A stretch of DNA of 64,000 nt from Gryllotalpicola protaetiae (GCF_003627055.1 NZ_CP032624.1:1798001-1862000), one strand, 5' to 3'; positions 36,506 to 45,358 are shown, counted from the first letter of the stretch. Notes: generated from the letters alone by a model not told the origin. A program made the numbers and translations.

Positions 36506-36579
36506 CGTGTGCGCGGGTGAAAACGCGTGTGCGCGGGAGAAACGTCTCCCGCGCACACGTCGTTTCACCCGCGCACACG
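36506..36579. repeat. Composite perfect-stem hairpin between convergent genes
   Basis: Arms 36506-36540 and 36545-36579 are nearly perfect reverse complements over 35 bases with a 4-base loop. Each arm is itself a near-direct repeat of CGTGTGCGCGGG(T/A)GA. It separates the convergent M13 peptidase and beta-lactamase-like genes and could terminate both, but there is no T-run. It resembles a dispersed palindromic element. Confidence 0.7.
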
Positions 36580-36623
36580 CGGGGGCGGGGTGGCGGGGGA
36601 GCGGGCTCGCCGCCGCAGCGCGG

Positions 36624-37568
36624 CTAGTGAACGTACTCCAAGAGGTCCAGACCGAAGGTGCGCATGCCCTCGACGACCCGCAGGCGCACGGGCAGGCCCG
36701 AGTCGTCGAAGTACATCGACACCGCATAGGCGACGCCGGCGCGCGGCCCGCGCAGCACGCCGACCTCGCTGCGCACGCCCGCATCGGTGCCGGTCTTGTT
36801 GACGAGCAGGATGCCGTGGTCGGCGCCCCGGTGCGCAAGGGGGTCGAGCCCGAACGAGCCCGCCACCATGGTGAGGTCGGCGTTCAGCGACAGCCACTGC
36901 ACGACCCGCTGGCTGGTGGCGCGGTCGACGATCTCGCCGCGGGCGAGCGCCGCGAACAGCCAGGTGAGCTCGGAGGCGGAGCCGATCGAGAGCTGGGGTG
37001 CGTCGTCCGGCCCGCGGTGGTCGCGCACAAGGTCGAGCAACGCGGTGCGCGTCAGGCCGAGCTGCTCCGTGCGCGCGCCGACGGCCTCGAGGCCGATGCG
37101 GCGCAGCAGCACGTTGGTCGCGAGGTTGTCGCTCGCCGCGCCCACGAGCGCGGCGAGGTCGGCGATCGGAAGGGACGGAACGGCGAGGTGCTGCCAGACG
37201 CCCGACTCTCCTACGGCATCCCTCGCCTCTCTGTCGAGAAGCGTGAGCCCGCTGACCTGCCGTTGCTCGAGCTGCGCGGCCACCTCGATGAGCAGCAGTA
37301 CCTTGCCGATCGACGCCGTCGGCATCACGACGTGGTCGTCGACGGAGAAGACCACCTGGCCGGAGGCGAGATCGACCGCCCGTGCAGAGACCTGGACGCC
37401 TGAGAGGGCGAGCTCGGCGAGGGCGGCGAAACCGCGCTCGAAGCTGTCTGCCGTCTCCTCGCCGCGGTGCCGACCGGGGGCCACGGCGGTGTGGCGCGCC
37501 CGGCGACCCGATGTCTGCTGGGCGGCGGAGGACATGGTTCGGAGATCTCCCTCTGGGCGATGGAACAT
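36624..37568 (-). CDS. Class-A beta-lactamase-like serine hydrolase (Beta-lactamase2 fold)
   Basis: A 314-residue protein with the active-site set of penicillin-recognising enzymes: Ser86-x-x-Lys89 (TASIGKV), Ser146-Asp-Asn148 (AASDN) and NKTGTDAG near residue 257. No signal peptide is visible: the N-terminus is polar and arginine-rich. The ExxLN box that supplies the deacylating Glu166 in true class A enzymes is not evident. A cytoplasmic or unconventionally located serine hydrolase is therefore as likely as a drug-inactivating beta-lactamase. GGAGGGGG lies six bases before ATG 37568. Confidence 0.82.
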   Translation of the reverse strand: MFHRPEGDLRTMSSAAQQTSGRRARHTAVAPGRHRGEETADSFERGFAALAELALSGVQVSARAVDLASGQVVFSVDDHVVMPTASIGKVLLLIEVAAQLEQRQVSGLTLLDREARDAVGESGVWQHLAVPSLPIADLAALVGAASDNLATNVLLRRIGLEAVGARTEQLGLTRTALLDLVRDHRGPDDAPQLSIGSASELTWLFAALARGEIVDRATSQRVVQWLSLNADLTMVAGSFGLDPLAHRGADHGILLVNKTGTDAGVRSEVGVLRGPRAGVAYAVSMYFDDSGLPVRLRVVEGMRTFGLDLLEYVH

Positions 37569-37594
37569 CTCGGGCCCCCTCCCTCGATCTCTTG

Positions 37595-37623
37595 ATCATA
37601 TGGGGTCGCGCTTCCCCCCAAAT
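37595..37623 (-). promoter_or_regulatory. Promoter of the beta-lactamase-like gene
   Basis: On the minus strand a -10 TATGAT (37595-37600) with a weak ATTTGG -35 17 bases upstream gives a leader of about 20 bases that contains GAGGGAGG. Confidence 0.45.
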
Positions 37624-37656
37624 CGTGTGCCACGGAGAGGCCCGAGACGGCCCCGG

Positions 37657-37662
37657 TAGAAT
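37657..37662 (+). promoter_or_regulatory. -10 hexamer of glyS
   Basis: TAGAAT would start transcription near 37669, giving a leader of about 38 bases with the ribosome site CAGGAG before ATG 37707. No good -35 is seen. Confidence 0.5.
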
Positions 37663-37706
37663 TGATCGGATTCCTCTTCTCAAGCCCCCTCCAGGAGAAC
37701 TGCCAC

Positions 37707-39095
37707 ATGGCCGATCAGTCCCGTCTCGAGTCCGTCATCGCCCTCGCGCAGCATCGTGGCTTCGTGTTCCAGTCGGGCGAGATCTACGGCGGAACCCGGT
37801 CGGCGTGGGACTACGGCCCCCTCGGGACCGAGCTGAAGGAGAACATCAAGCGGCAGTGGTGGAAGACCTTCGTGCGCGGCCGCGGCGACATGATCGGTCT
37901 CGACTCGTCGGTCATCCTGCCGCCGAAGACGTGGGAGGCATCCGGCCACCTGGCCACCTTCAACGACCCGCTCACTGAGTCGCTCGTGACCCACAAGCGC
38001 TATCGCGCCGACCACCTCTTCGAGGCGTATGAGAAGGAGCACGGCCACCCGCCCGTGAACGGCCTCGACGACGTCGCCGACCCCGACAACCCCAAGGTCG
38101 TCGGCCAGTGGACGCCGATCCGGCAGTTCAACGGCATGCTCAAGACCTACCTCGGCGTCGTCGAGGACGAGTCGGGTCTCGCCTACCTGCGCCCCGAGAC
38201 GGCACAGGGCATCTTCACCAACTTCCTGAACCTGCTGCAGACCAGCCGCAAGAAGCCGCCGTTCGGCGTCGGTCAGATCGGCAAGGCGTTCCGCAACGAG
38301 ATCACGCCGGGGAACTTCATCTTCCGCACCCGCGAGTTCGAGCAGATGGAGATCGAGTACTTCGTGCCGCCGGCCGACGCCCCCGCGCACTTCGACACGT
38401 GGGTCGAGGACTGCGTGAACTGGTTCATCGACCTGGGCGTGTCCCGCGACAGCATCCGCCTCTACGATGTGCCCGACGGCGACCGGGCGCACTACAGCGA
38501 CCGCACGATCGACGTCGAGTACGACTTCGGGTTCGAGGGCGACCCGTGGGGCGAGCTCATGGGCATCGCGAACCGCACCGACTTTGACCTGAAGAGCCAC
38601 GCCGAGGTGTCCGGCCGCGACCTGTCGTACTTCGACCCGACGACGAACGAGCGCTGGGTGCCGTACGTCATCGAGCCGTCCTTCGGCCTCACCCGCTCGC
38701 TGATGGCATTCCTTCTGTCTGCCTACGACGAGGAGCAGGTGACGACCGCGAAGGGCGACACCGAGACCCGCACGGTGCTGCGCCTCGACCCGCGCCTCGC
38801 GCCGTTCAAGGCGGCCGTTCTGCCGCTGTCGAAGAAGGAGACGCTGACGCCGCTCGCGCAGAGGATCGCCGACGAGCTGCGCGGCGACTGGAACGTCGAC
38901 TACGACGAGACGCAGGCGATCGGCCGCCGCTACCGCCGACAGGACGAGATCGGCACGCCCTTCTGCGTCACCGTCGACTTCGACTCGCTCGAGGACGACG
39001 CGGTGACCGTGCGCGACCGCGACACCATGCAGCAAGAACGGATTCCTGTGGCCGGCCTCAAGGCGTACCTGGCCGAGCGCCTCGTCGGGGCCTAG
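37707..39095 (+). CDS. glyS: Glycyl-tRNA synthetase (dimeric, class II)
   Basis: A 462-residue alpha2-type enzyme charging tRNA-Gly. ATG 37707 follows CAGGAG at nine to ten bases. The N-terminus [28 protein letters not shown] is the family start. Motif 2 ([28 protein letters not shown]) and motif 3 ([16 protein letters not shown]) of class II synthetases are clear, and an anticodon-binding domain occupies the last 110 residues. It is a single-gene unit bounded by a strong terminator. It lies just upstream of the heme cluster. Confidence 0.97.
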   Translation: MADQSRLESVIALAQHRGFVFQSGEIYGGTRSAWDYGPLGTELKENIKRQWWKTFVRGRGDMIGLDSSVILPPKTWEASGHLATFNDPLTESLVTHKRYRADHLFEAYEKEHGHPPVNGLDDVADPDNPKVVGQWTPIRQFNGMLKTYLGVVEDESGLAYLRPETAQGIFTNFLNLLQTSRKKPPFGVGQIGKAFRNEITPGNFIFRTREFEQMEIEYFVPPADAPAHFDTWVEDCVNWFIDLGVSRDSIRLYDVPDGDRAHYSDRTIDVEYDFGFEGDPWGELMGIANRTDFDLKSHAEVSGRDLSYFDPTTNERWVPYVIEPSFGLTRSLMAFLLSAYDEEQVTTAKGDTETRTVLRLDPRLAPFKAAVLPLSKKETLTPLAQRIADELRGDWNVDYDETQAIGRRYRRQDEIGTPFCVTVDFDSLEDDAVTVRDRDTMQQERIPVAGLKAYLAERLVGA

Positions 39096-39111
39096 CCTGC
39101 TGCACCTTTAG

Positions 39112-39160
39112 CGCCGAGGGGCACACGATTCGCAAGAATCCGTGTGCCCCTCGGCGTTTT
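39112..39160 (+). terminator. Rho-independent terminator after glyS
   Basis: CGCCGAGGGGCACACG pairs with CGTGTGCCCCTCGGCG, continued by ATTC-GCAA-GAAT at the tip, and is followed by TTTT. It is a textbook hairpin 16 bases after the glyS stop. The symmetrical stem may also stop the convergent acetyltransferase transcript. Confidence 0.9.
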
Positions 39161-39172
39161 GTGTGCCCGTCG

Positions 39173-39793
39173 CTACGCGCGGGCCTTCCATTCATCGGCC
39201 GTGATGGCGAAGATGGCCACGTCGTGCCACTCGCCATCGACGATCTCGCGCTCCTTGAGCAGCGCCTCCTGGCGCATGCCGTGAATGGCGCACAGGCGAG
39301 CGGATGCCTCGTTCCGGGCGTCCAGCTCGGCGTAGACGCGGTGTGCGCCCATCTTCTCGAAGGCGAGGTCGATGACGGCCTTGGTCGCCTCGGTGGCGAG
39401 CCCGCGGCCGTGGATCGCCGGGTGGAACACCCAGCCGATCTCGAACTGCGCGTTGCGGATGCTCTTGGCGAAGAGGGCGACATCGCCGATCTCGCCGCCC
39501 TGCGAGCCGTCGGCCTGCTTGAACTCGACGGCCCAGGCGAGGCCGTCGCCCTTGTCGCTGATGCGCGCGCTCTGCACGAGCCGCTTCGAGGCGCTGCCGT
39601 TGGTCTGCTCGTCGTCGTGGTCGCGCACTTCCCAGCGCAGGTACTTCACGACCTTCTTGGCGAGCGCGAAGTCGCTGTGCGCGGCGGTCGCCTCGTCGAT
39701 GGTCAGGGGGCGCAGAACCAGCCGATCCGTCGTGACGATGCAGGCGTCGAACGGAACCGTTGCAGGTGCGGGCTGGTCGATGGTGTCGGTCAT
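39173..39793 (-). CDS. GNAT-family N-acetyltransferase (RimJ/RimL-like)
   Basis: A 206-residue acetyltransferase. The N-terminal TDRLVLRPLTIDEA and the acetyl-CoA-binding segment IHGRGLATEATKAVIDLAF (near residues 128-146) identify the RimJ/RimL-type Acetyltransf_3 group. ELDARNEASARLCAIHGM is the usual C-terminal motif. GGGAGGGAG lies upstream of the ATG. The acceptor could be a protein N-terminus or a small molecule. It sits between glyS and hemA, convergent with the former. Confidence 0.88.
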   Translation of the reverse strand: MTDTIDQPAPATVPFDACIVTTDRLVLRPLTIDEATAAHSDFALAKKVVKYLRWEVRDHDDEQTNGSASKRLVQSARISDKGDGLAWAVEFKQADGSQGGEIGDVALFAKSIRNAQFEIGWVFHPAIHGRGLATEATKAVIDLAFEKMGAHRVYAELDARNEASARLCAIHGMRQEALLKEREIVDGEWHDVAIFAITADEWKARA

Positions 39794-39847
39794 GGTGGCA
39801 CTCCCTCCCGTGCGGGCGGAGCCTGGAGACCCCGCTCGAGCAACAGC

Positions 39848-41158
39848 CTAAGCCGTTTCGAGGCCCTGTTCCGCCACGTTGCTTTCGGCAACGGAACCAT
39901 CTCTTGTCGCAGGCTCTGTCGCGGTCGGCTCGACGCCGAACACGGCGGTGACGCCCTCGACGAACGCGGCGGCGTCGCCGTCGCGGGCGAGCTCGCGCGC
40001 CTTGACGCTCGGGGTGTGCAGCAGCACGCCGACGAGGTGGCGCAATGCCCGCTCGATGTCGCCGTTCGCGTCCCGTGACGCGTGCCTGGCGACCTCTGCC
40101 TCGAGCTGGTCGAAGACGTGGCGGCGCAACGCGAGCAGCGCGGGTTCGACCTCGCGCTCGGCCGTCTTGGCGGCGAACTCAGCCGCGGCGGCACCGACGA
40201 GCTCGCGCGCGCTGTCGGTCGCCTGCAGCTCTTCGAGGGGGGCGTGCAGCGAGATGGTCTCGAGGTCGAGCAGCTCGACGCGCTCGACCTCGGCGACGGC
40301 CGGATCGACGTTGCGCGGCAGGCCGAGATCGACGACGAGCAACCGCTGCTCGGCATCCGCCATCGCAGCACTCACGATCTCGCGGGTGACGACGAGGCCG
40401 GGCGAGACGGTGCAGGTGATGACGAGATCGGCGGATGCCACGGCCGAGGTCAGCCCGTCGGCGGGCACGGCCGAGATGCCGTGGCTCAGAGAGAAGGCGT
40501 GCGCGCGGCCGGTGCGGCTCCACACCGCGGCATCCGTCACACCGCGCTCGCGCAGCGCCGCGAGCGCCGCCGCGGCGTAGCGGCCGGTGCCGACCAGCAG
40601 CACGCGCACCTGCGACCAGTCGGCGAAGCGGCTCTCGGCGAGGTCGAGGGCGAGGCGCACCATCGAGCGGCCCTGCGTCATGAGGCCTGTGGAGTTCTTG
40701 ACGCCGCGGCTCGTGCGGCTCGCGCCCTGGAACAGCCGCTCGAGGTCGTGGGTCACAGCGCCGGACTTGCGTGCGCTCGTGTAGGCGCGGCGCACTTGGC
40801 CGGCGATCTCGCCCTCGCCGACGACGACGGACTCGAGGCCGCTCGACACGGAGAACAGGTGGGTGGCGACCGCGTCGCCCGCGATCAGCTGGCTGCCGTC
40901 GCGCAACTCGTCGGTCGGCACCTCGGCGGCTGAGGCGACGAGGTCGATCAGCTCCGCGGCGGCGTGGTCGCGCAGCTCGAGGCGGTCGAGGTCGACGTCG
41001 AGGTAGGCCTCGAAGCGGTTGCAGGTCGCGAGCACCACCGAGCCGGTCACTGCCTGCTGTTCACGGATCGCGTCGGTCACGGCGTCGGCGCCGCGCTCGA
41101 GTCGATCCAGAAGGTCGAACCCCGCGGTGCGGTGGCTCGAGGTGAAGCAGAACAGCAT
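39848..41158 (-). CDS. hemA: Glutamyl-tRNA reductase
   Basis: A 436-residue enzyme reducing glutamyl-tRNA to glutamate-1-semialdehyde, the first committed step of C5 heme synthesis. It shows the N-terminal [16 protein letters not shown], catalytic Cys46 in [13 protein letters not shown] and the NADPH domain motif [19 protein letters not shown]-terminal dimerisation helix begins near residue 320. It is divergent from hemE with a 75-base gap. TAAAAT on the minus strand, eight bases before the ATG, is the probable -10. Confidence 0.95.
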   Translation of the reverse strand: MLFCFTSSHRTAGFDLLDRLERGADAVTDAIREQQAVTGSVVLATCNRFEAYLDVDLDRLELRDHAAAELIDLVASAAEVPTDELRDGSQLIAGDAVATHLFSVSSGLESVVVGEGEIAGQVRRAYTSARKSGAVTHDLERLFQGASRTSRGVKNSTGLMTQGRSMVRLALDLAESRFADWSQVRVLLVGTGRYAAAALAALRERGVTDAAVWSRTGRAHAFSLSHGISAVPADGLTSAVASADLVITCTVSPGLVVTREIVSAAMADAEQRLLVVDLGLPRNVDPAVAEVERVELLDLETISLHAPLEELQATDSARELVGAAAAEFAAKTAEREVEPALLALRRHVFDQLEAEVARHASRDANGDIERALRHLVGVLLHTPSVKARELARDGDAAAFVEGVTAVFGVEPTATEPATRDGSVAESNVAEQGLETA

Positions 41159-41166
41159 GATTCCGG

Positions 41167-41172
41167 ATTTTA
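41167..41172 (-). promoter_or_regulatory. -10 hexamer of hemA
   Basis: TAAAAT (minus strand) ends eight bases before the hemA ATG at 41158, so the transcript would have almost no leader. No ribosome site is visible. Confidence 0.5.
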
Positions 41173-41221
41173 CGCAGTCCTGCTATGAGAACGCCCGCCC
41201 TTCGCGCTCAGCCAAGACTGG

Positions 41222-41227
41222 AAGAAT
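41222..41227 (+). promoter_or_regulatory. Candidate -10 of hemE
   Basis: AAGAAT is followed by six bases and the GTG at 41234. The hexamer departs from TAnnnT at one position; the same AAGAAT-6-start arrangement precedes the PrsW gene at 24965. Confidence 0.35.
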
Positions 41228-41233
41228 CCACGC

Positions 41234-42319
41234 GTGAGTTCTGCGCCCGCCTCCGTCTCCCGTCTGCTGTCGGCCTATCGAGGCGTGCGCCCCGACATCA
41301 CGCCCGTGTGGTTCATGCGCCAGGCGGGCCGTTCGCTGCCCGAATACCACGAGGTGCGCAAGGGCCACACGATGCTCGAGTCGTGCCTCGAGCCCGAGCT
41401 CGCGGCCGAGATCACGCTGCAGCCGGTGCGCCGCCACGGCGTCGACGCGGCCATCTTCTACAGCGACATCGTGATCCCGCTCAAGCTGGCGGGCGTCGGC
41501 GTCGAGATCGTGCCGGGGCGGGGCCCGGTGTTCGACAAGCCCGTGAGGACCGCTGCGGATGTCGCGGCCCTTCCCGCCTTGACGATCGACGCCCTCTCCC
41601 CGGTCGCCGCGGGCGTACGCCGCACCGTCGAGGGCCTCGCCGCGATCGGCGACGGCTCGACGCCGCTGATCGGCTTCGCCGGCGCCCCCTTCACCCTCGC
41701 GGCGTACCTCGTCGAGGGCGGCCCTTCGAAGGAGCACCTCGCGGCGCGCACCCTCATGCACTCCGATCCGGATGCCTGGGCGGCGCTCATGGCGTGGGCC
41801 GCTGACGCGTCCGGACTCTTCCTGCGCGCGCAGGTGCTCGCCGGCGCCTCAGCCGCCCAGCTGTTCGACTCGTGGGCCGGGTCGCTGTCGCTCGCCGACT
41901 ACGTGGCCCATGTCGCGCCGGCATCAGCCCGCGCCCTGTCGCACATCACAGATCTCGACGTTCCCCGCGTGCACTTCGGCGTCGGCACCGGCGAGCTGCT
42001 GCCCGCGATGCGCGATGTCGGAGCCGACGTCGTCGGCATCGACTGGCGGATCCCGCTCGACGAGGGCATCCGCCGGCTCGGCGGCACTGTGCCCGTGCAG
42101 GGCAACCTCGACCCCGCGCTGCTCGCGGCGCCGTGGCCGCTGCTCGAGGCGCACGTCCGCGAGGTGCTGCGCCGAGGCGAGGCGGCGCCCGCGCACGTGC
42201 TGAACCTCGGGCACGGCGTGCCGCCCGACACGGACCCCGGGGTGCTCACCCGCATCGTCGAGCTGGTGCACTCGCTGCCGGCACGGCAGGTGCACGGGCG
42301 GGGCGGAGTCGAGGCATGA
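41234..42319 (+). CDS. hemE: Uroporphyrinogen III decarboxylase
   Basis: A 361-residue enzyme decarboxylating the four acetate side chains of uroporphyrinogen III to give coproporphyrinogen III. It starts at GTG with no ribosome site. The family signature PVWFMRQAGRSLPEY lies at residues 20-34, FYSDIVIPL follows, and GFAGAPFTLAAYLVEGG matches the second conserved block. It overlaps hemY (ATGA) and diverges from hemA. Confidence 0.97.
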   Translation: MSSAPASVSRLLSAYRGVRPDITPVWFMRQAGRSLPEYHEVRKGHTMLESCLEPELAAEITLQPVRRHGVDAAIFYSDIVIPLKLAGVGVEIVPGRGPVFDKPVRTAADVAALPALTIDALSPVAAGVRRTVEGLAAIGDGSTPLIGFAGAPFTLAAYLVEGGPSKEHLAARTLMHSDPDAWAALMAWAADASGLFLRAQVLAGASAAQLFDSWAGSLSLADYVAHVAPASARALSHITDLDVPRVHFGVGTGELLPAMRDVGADVVGIDWRIPLDEGIRRLGGTVPVQGNLDPALLAAPWPLLEAHVREVLRRGEAAPAHVLNLGHGVPPDTDPGVLTRIVELVHSLPARQVHGRGGVEA

Positions 42320-43806
42320 GCGACGACGCGCTCAGCCACCTCATCAACGACGAGCCCACGCGTGTGGTCGTCATCGGCGGCGGCATGGGCGGGCTCGCCG
42401 CGGCCCGCGACCTGGCGCGCCCCGGTTTCGAGGTGACGTTGCTCGAGGCATCCGATCGCCTCGGCGGGTCGGTGCAGCGACTCGATCTCACGCTCGCCGA
42501 CGGCGAGCAGCTGACGGTGGATGCCGGAGCAGAGAGCTTCGCCACCCGCGGCGGCCACGTCGCGGCCTACCTCGACGAGCTGCATCTCGGCGACCAGGTC
42601 GTGCAGCCGAACGCGGCGGGTGCCTGGCTGCAGCTGCCGGGCAGGGCCGTGCCGACGCCCAAGGGCGGCCTGCTCGGGATCCCGTCGGTTCCGCTCGCGA
42701 CCGACGTCATCGAGGCGATCGGCTGGGGCGGGGCGTTGCGCGCGTACCTCGACCGGCTGATTCCGCCTCTCAAGATCGGGCAGGAGCGCAACCTCGGCCG
42801 CCTCGTCGAGCGCCGCATGGGTCGCGCCGTGCTCGAGAACCTCGTCGCCCCGGTGACGACCGGCGTGTACTCGGCGTCCCCGGATCAGCTCGACGTCGCG
42901 GTCGTCGCGCCCGGGCTCAACCAGGCGCTGACGCGCAGGGGCTCGCTCTCCGGCGCCGTCACAGAGGTGCGCGCGGGCGGGCCGTCGAAGGCGGGCTCCG
43001 CGGTCGGCGGCATCACGGGCGGCATGTGGCGGCTTCCGTACACGGTGATCACGGATGCCCGCCGGAGAGGCGCCGACCTGCGCACGGGTGCGCGCGTGGT
43101 CGGGCTCGAACTGCGCGACGATGCCTATCTCGTGCACATCGCCGGCGACGACGAGCCGATCGTGGCCGATGCCGTTCTGGTCGACGTGCCGTCGGCCGAG
43201 GCGCTGCCGCTGCTGGCATCCGTCTCGCCTGAGATCGACGCACTTGCGCACGCCGGGTGGCCGAGCGCGACCAGCGTCGAACTCGTCACCCTCGTCGTCG
43301 ACGCGCCCGCGCTCGATTCGGCGCCGCGTGGCACCGGGCTGCTCGTAAGTGATCGAGTCGACCCGGCGATGGTCTCCGCGAAGGCACTGACGCACCTCAC
43401 TGCGAAGTGGGCCTGGGTCGCCGAGCACCTGCCGGCCGGCCGGCACGTGCTCAGACTGTCGTACGGCCGCGCAGGCACCGAGAACGAATCGGTGGCGATG
43501 TCGGATGCCGCGCTCAAGGCTCGCGCGACCTCGGACGCGGCGGCTCTGACGAATATTCCCCTTTCGGAATCCGACGTCGTCGGATTCGCCCGTGTGCAGT
43601 GGCAGAACGCGCAGCCGCTCGCCGCGGTGGGGCAGCGCGATCGTCTCGCCTCGCTTGCCGCGGCCATCGAGAAGGTGCCGGGGCTCGAGGTTACGGGCAG
43701 CTGGGTCGCGGGTACCGGCCTCGCATCCGTCATTCCGCACGCGAGGGAAGCGGCGGCCCGCATCCGTGGGCTACGCTGGCGAAAGCTGACCGACGCGGAC
43801 GGATAA
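42316..43806 (+). CDS. hemY: Coproporphyrinogen III oxidase (HemY/CgoX type)
   Basis: A 496-residue FAD enzyme. The dinucleotide-binding loop VVIGGGMGGLAAARDLA (about residues 16-32) is followed by TLLEASDRLGGSV. The middle and C-terminal parts carry GGMWRLPYTV and the end motif TGSWVAGTGLASVIPHAREAA. In Gram-positive bacteria lacking HemN/HemG this enzyme oxidises coproporphyrinogen III to coproporphyrin III rather than acting on protoporphyrinogen. The presence of hemQ nearby supports that reading. It is coupled to hemE by a 4-base overlap. Confidence 0.93.
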   Translation: MSDDALSHLINDEPTRVVVIGGGMGGLAAARDLARPGFEVTLLEASDRLGGSVQRLDLTLADGEQLTVDAGAESFATRGGHVAAYLDELHLGDQVVQPNAAGAWLQLPGRAVPTPKGGLLGIPSVPLATDVIEAIGWGGALRAYLDRLIPPLKIGQERNLGRLVERRMGRAVLENLVAPVTTGVYSASPDQLDVAVVAPGLNQALTRRGSLSGAVTEVRAGGPSKAGSAVGGITGGMWRLPYTVITDARRRGADLRTGARVVGLELRDDAYLVHIAGDDEPIVADAVLVDVPSAEALPLLASVSPEIDALAHAGWPSATSVELVTLVVDAPALDSAPRGTGLLVSDRVDPAMVSAKALTHLTAKWAWVAEHLPAGRHVLRLSYGRAGTENESVAMSDAALKARATSDAAALTNIPLSESDVVGFARVQWQNAQPLAAVGQRDRLASLAAAIEKVPGLEVTGSWVAGTGLASVIPHAREAAARIRGLRWRKLTDADG

Positions 43807-43852
43807 GCCGGGAACTGACCAGAAACCGAACGAGTAGATCGCGGGGGTGTCG

Positions 43853-44227
43853 ATGAAGGGCAAGCTGCTTTTCGTGACGGGGCTGGCCGTCGGGTACGTG
43901 CTGGGGGCACGTGCGGGCCGGAAGAGGTACGACCAGATCGCGGCCGCCGCGAACAAGGTGTGGCAGTCGCCGGGAATCCAGAAGCAGGTGCATGCCGCGC
44001 AGGACTACGCGGCCGCCCGCGTGGGTGATATTCCCGGAGCGGTATTCGACGGCGCGCGCAAGGCCGCGACCGGCGCCATCAACATCGTGCAGAAGCGCAC
44101 GACCGGCAAGGGACCTGCGCAGACCGGGTCGTCGGCGACGCAGGCGGCGCGCGCGGCTGCGGCCAAGGCGGCTGCCGCCGAGGAGGCCGCCGAGGCGGAA
44201 TCCGAGTCCGAGCCGCTCGACGGCTGA
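43853..44227 (+). CDS. Small YtxH-like membrane-anchored protein
   Basis: A 124-residue or shorter protein (ATG 43853; GTG 43847 adds two residues). One N-terminal transmembrane helix carries LLFVTGLAVGYVLGARAGRKRYDQI, the layout of YtxH/GvpP-like proteins. A mostly helical soluble part follows, ending in an alanine/glutamate-rich tail (AAAAKAAAAEEAAEAESESE). The function is unknown. It is first of three small co-directional envelope genes inserted between hemY and hemQ, 46 bases after hemY. Confidence 0.8.
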   Translation: MKGKLLFVTGLAVGYVLGARAGRKRYDQIAAAANKVWQSPGIQKQVHAAQDYAAARVGDIPGAVFDGARKAATGAINIVQKRTTGKGPAQTGSSATQAARAAAAKAAAAEEAAEAESESEPLDG

Positions 44228-44243
44228 ACGGCGCGGGGTCACC

Positions 44244-44642
44244 ATGGCACAGGGCGCACGCTCTCTTCCGGAGCTCATCAGTGAGCTTCCGCAGCTCTTC
44301 ATGGCGTTGGTGCGCGCCGAGCTCAATCAGCTGAAGGCCGAGCTGGCCGCCAAGGGCAAGGTCGCAGCCATCGGCATCGCGTTGTTCTTCGGCGCGTTGC
44401 TGCTTCTTCTGCTGTTCGTGCCGGTGCTCATCGCCGCGGCGATCCTGGCGTTCTGCCTGATCGTCCCGCCATGGGCAGCGGCGCTGATCGTCGCAGGCAT
44501 CCTGCTGGTGCTGATCGCCGGCCTCGCCATTGCGGGCATCATGTTCTTCCGCCGCATCGGGTCGGCGACGCCCAAGCAGACCATCGGCAGCGTCAAGACC
44601 GACGTCGATGCCGTGAAGGGGGTCGGTGACTATGACTTCTGA
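44244..44642 (+). CDS. Phage-holin-superfamily-like DUF1469 membrane protein
   Basis: A 132-residue protein (ATG 44244): an amphipathic N-terminal helix (SLPELISELPQLFMALVRAELNQLKAEL), then two strongly hydrophobic helices (about residues 40-65 and 70-98) and a short charged tail. This matches the family named for putative actinobacterial holin-X/superfamily III proteins, which are usually chromosomal and not phage. GGGG lies upstream. It overlaps the next gene by 11 bases. The function is unknown. Confidence 0.82.
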   Translation: MAQGARSLPELISELPQLFMALVRAELNQLKAELAAKGKVAAIGIALFFGALLLLLLFVPVLIAAAILAFCLIVPPWAAALIVAGILLVLIAGLAIAGIMFFRRIGSATPKQTIGSVKTDVDAVKGVGDYDF

Positions 44643-44883
44643 GTACACCGGGCGGGCCGCGGGGCGCGGCGCGGCGGCCCGCGAGGAGACCCCGGTCGAG
44701 CGCGCCCGCGCCGAGCTGGTCTCCGCGCTCACCGAGCTCGAAGACAAGGTCAACATCCCGAAGCGGCTCCGCCGCCTGCGCGAAGAAGCCCCGGCCAAGT
44801 TCCTCGCCGGGGCGTCCGCCGTGGGTACGGTCGCGGCGGGCCTGATCGCCCTCGGCGTGGTGGCCATCGTCCGCAGGCGCTGA
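44632..44883 (+). CDS. DUF3618-type small membrane protein
   Basis: An 83-residue protein from ATG 44632, overlapping the preceding gene. The N-terminal half has ETPVERARAELVSALTELEDKVNIPKRL, the DUF3618 start (RxxLxxTLxALxxKVNxP-like). One C-terminal transmembrane helix (SAVGTVAAGLIALGVVAIV) ends at RRR. The YtxH-DUF1469-DUF3618 trio recurs in actinobacteria and probably forms an envelope-associated unit, but no activity is known. Confidence 0.82.
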   Translation: MTSEYTGRAAGRGAAAREETPVERARAELVSALTELEDKVNIPKRLRRLREEAPAKFLAGASAVGTVAAGLIALGVVAIVRRR

Positions 44884-44920
44884 GTCGTCGCCGCTCCCTG
44901 CGGCCTCACTCACGTCGAGG

Positions 44921-44963
44921 TCACGTCGCACCTTCGTTTCGCGCGGCTGCTGCTGCGACGTGA
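44921..44963. terminator. Hairpin between convergent genes
   Basis: TCACGTCGCA (44921-44930) and TGCGACGTGA (44954-44963) are perfect 10-base arms with a 23-base loop, placed between the DUF3618 stop and the stop of the convergent small gene. There is no T-run. Confidence 0.4.
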
Positions 44964-44973
44964 GACTCGAGAA

Positions 44974-45270
44974 CTATGCTGCGCGCGTCACGCCTGCCGA
45001 GGACGCCCTGGCCTGTGCCAGCTGCGCTCGGCGCTTCCACGACACGATCAGCGCCTCGAGCTGGGCGTTGCTGAACGATGACGGGTGGCCTGCCAGTGCG
45101 GCCGCGAACTCCTCGCGTTCGGCCGCGGAGAGGTTCCTGCTCCACGGGAAGGTGATCAGCATCTGCTCCTGACCGGTCAGATGCTCGACGAATTCAATGT
45201 TCTTGCGGCGGCGGCTGCGACGAGGAACCCTCGGCGCTCCGCCGGCATTCGGGGTGCGCTCAGTGCTCAT
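44974..45270 (-). CDS. Small hypothetical protein
   Basis: A 98-residue protein from ATG 45270. The first 25 residues are basic and proline-rich (APRVPRRSRRRKN). They are followed by a segment I do not recognise, IEFVEHLTGQEQMLITFPW, and a helical part (SAAEREEFAAAL, NAQLEALIVSWKRRAQLAQAR). The codon use fits the neighbours and the gene is bounded by a hairpin, so I consider it real. No function can be given. It is divergent from hemQ across 146 bases. Confidence 0.6.
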   Translation of the reverse strand: MSTERTPNAGGAPRVPRRSRRRKNIEFVEHLTGQEQMLITFPWSRNLSAAEREEFAAALAGHPSSFSNAQLEALIVSWKRRAQLAQARASSAGVTRAA

Positions 45271-45358
45271 AACAGTGGGAGTAACGCTCCAAGACGTGCT
45301 TTTATTCGACGGATGCCCCACGTGGGCCGTGCGCGCGCGCAGAGTTACCTGAATGTGA

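Noticed and set aside
36624-37568. Confident antibiotic-resistance beta-lactamase
   Set aside because: No signal peptide and no visible ExxLN box; only the general serine-hydrolase motifs are supported.
44244-44642. Holin-like protein as a sign of a prophage
   Set aside because: No integrase, terminase, capsid or endolysin genes are near; the family is usually chromosomal in actinobacteria.
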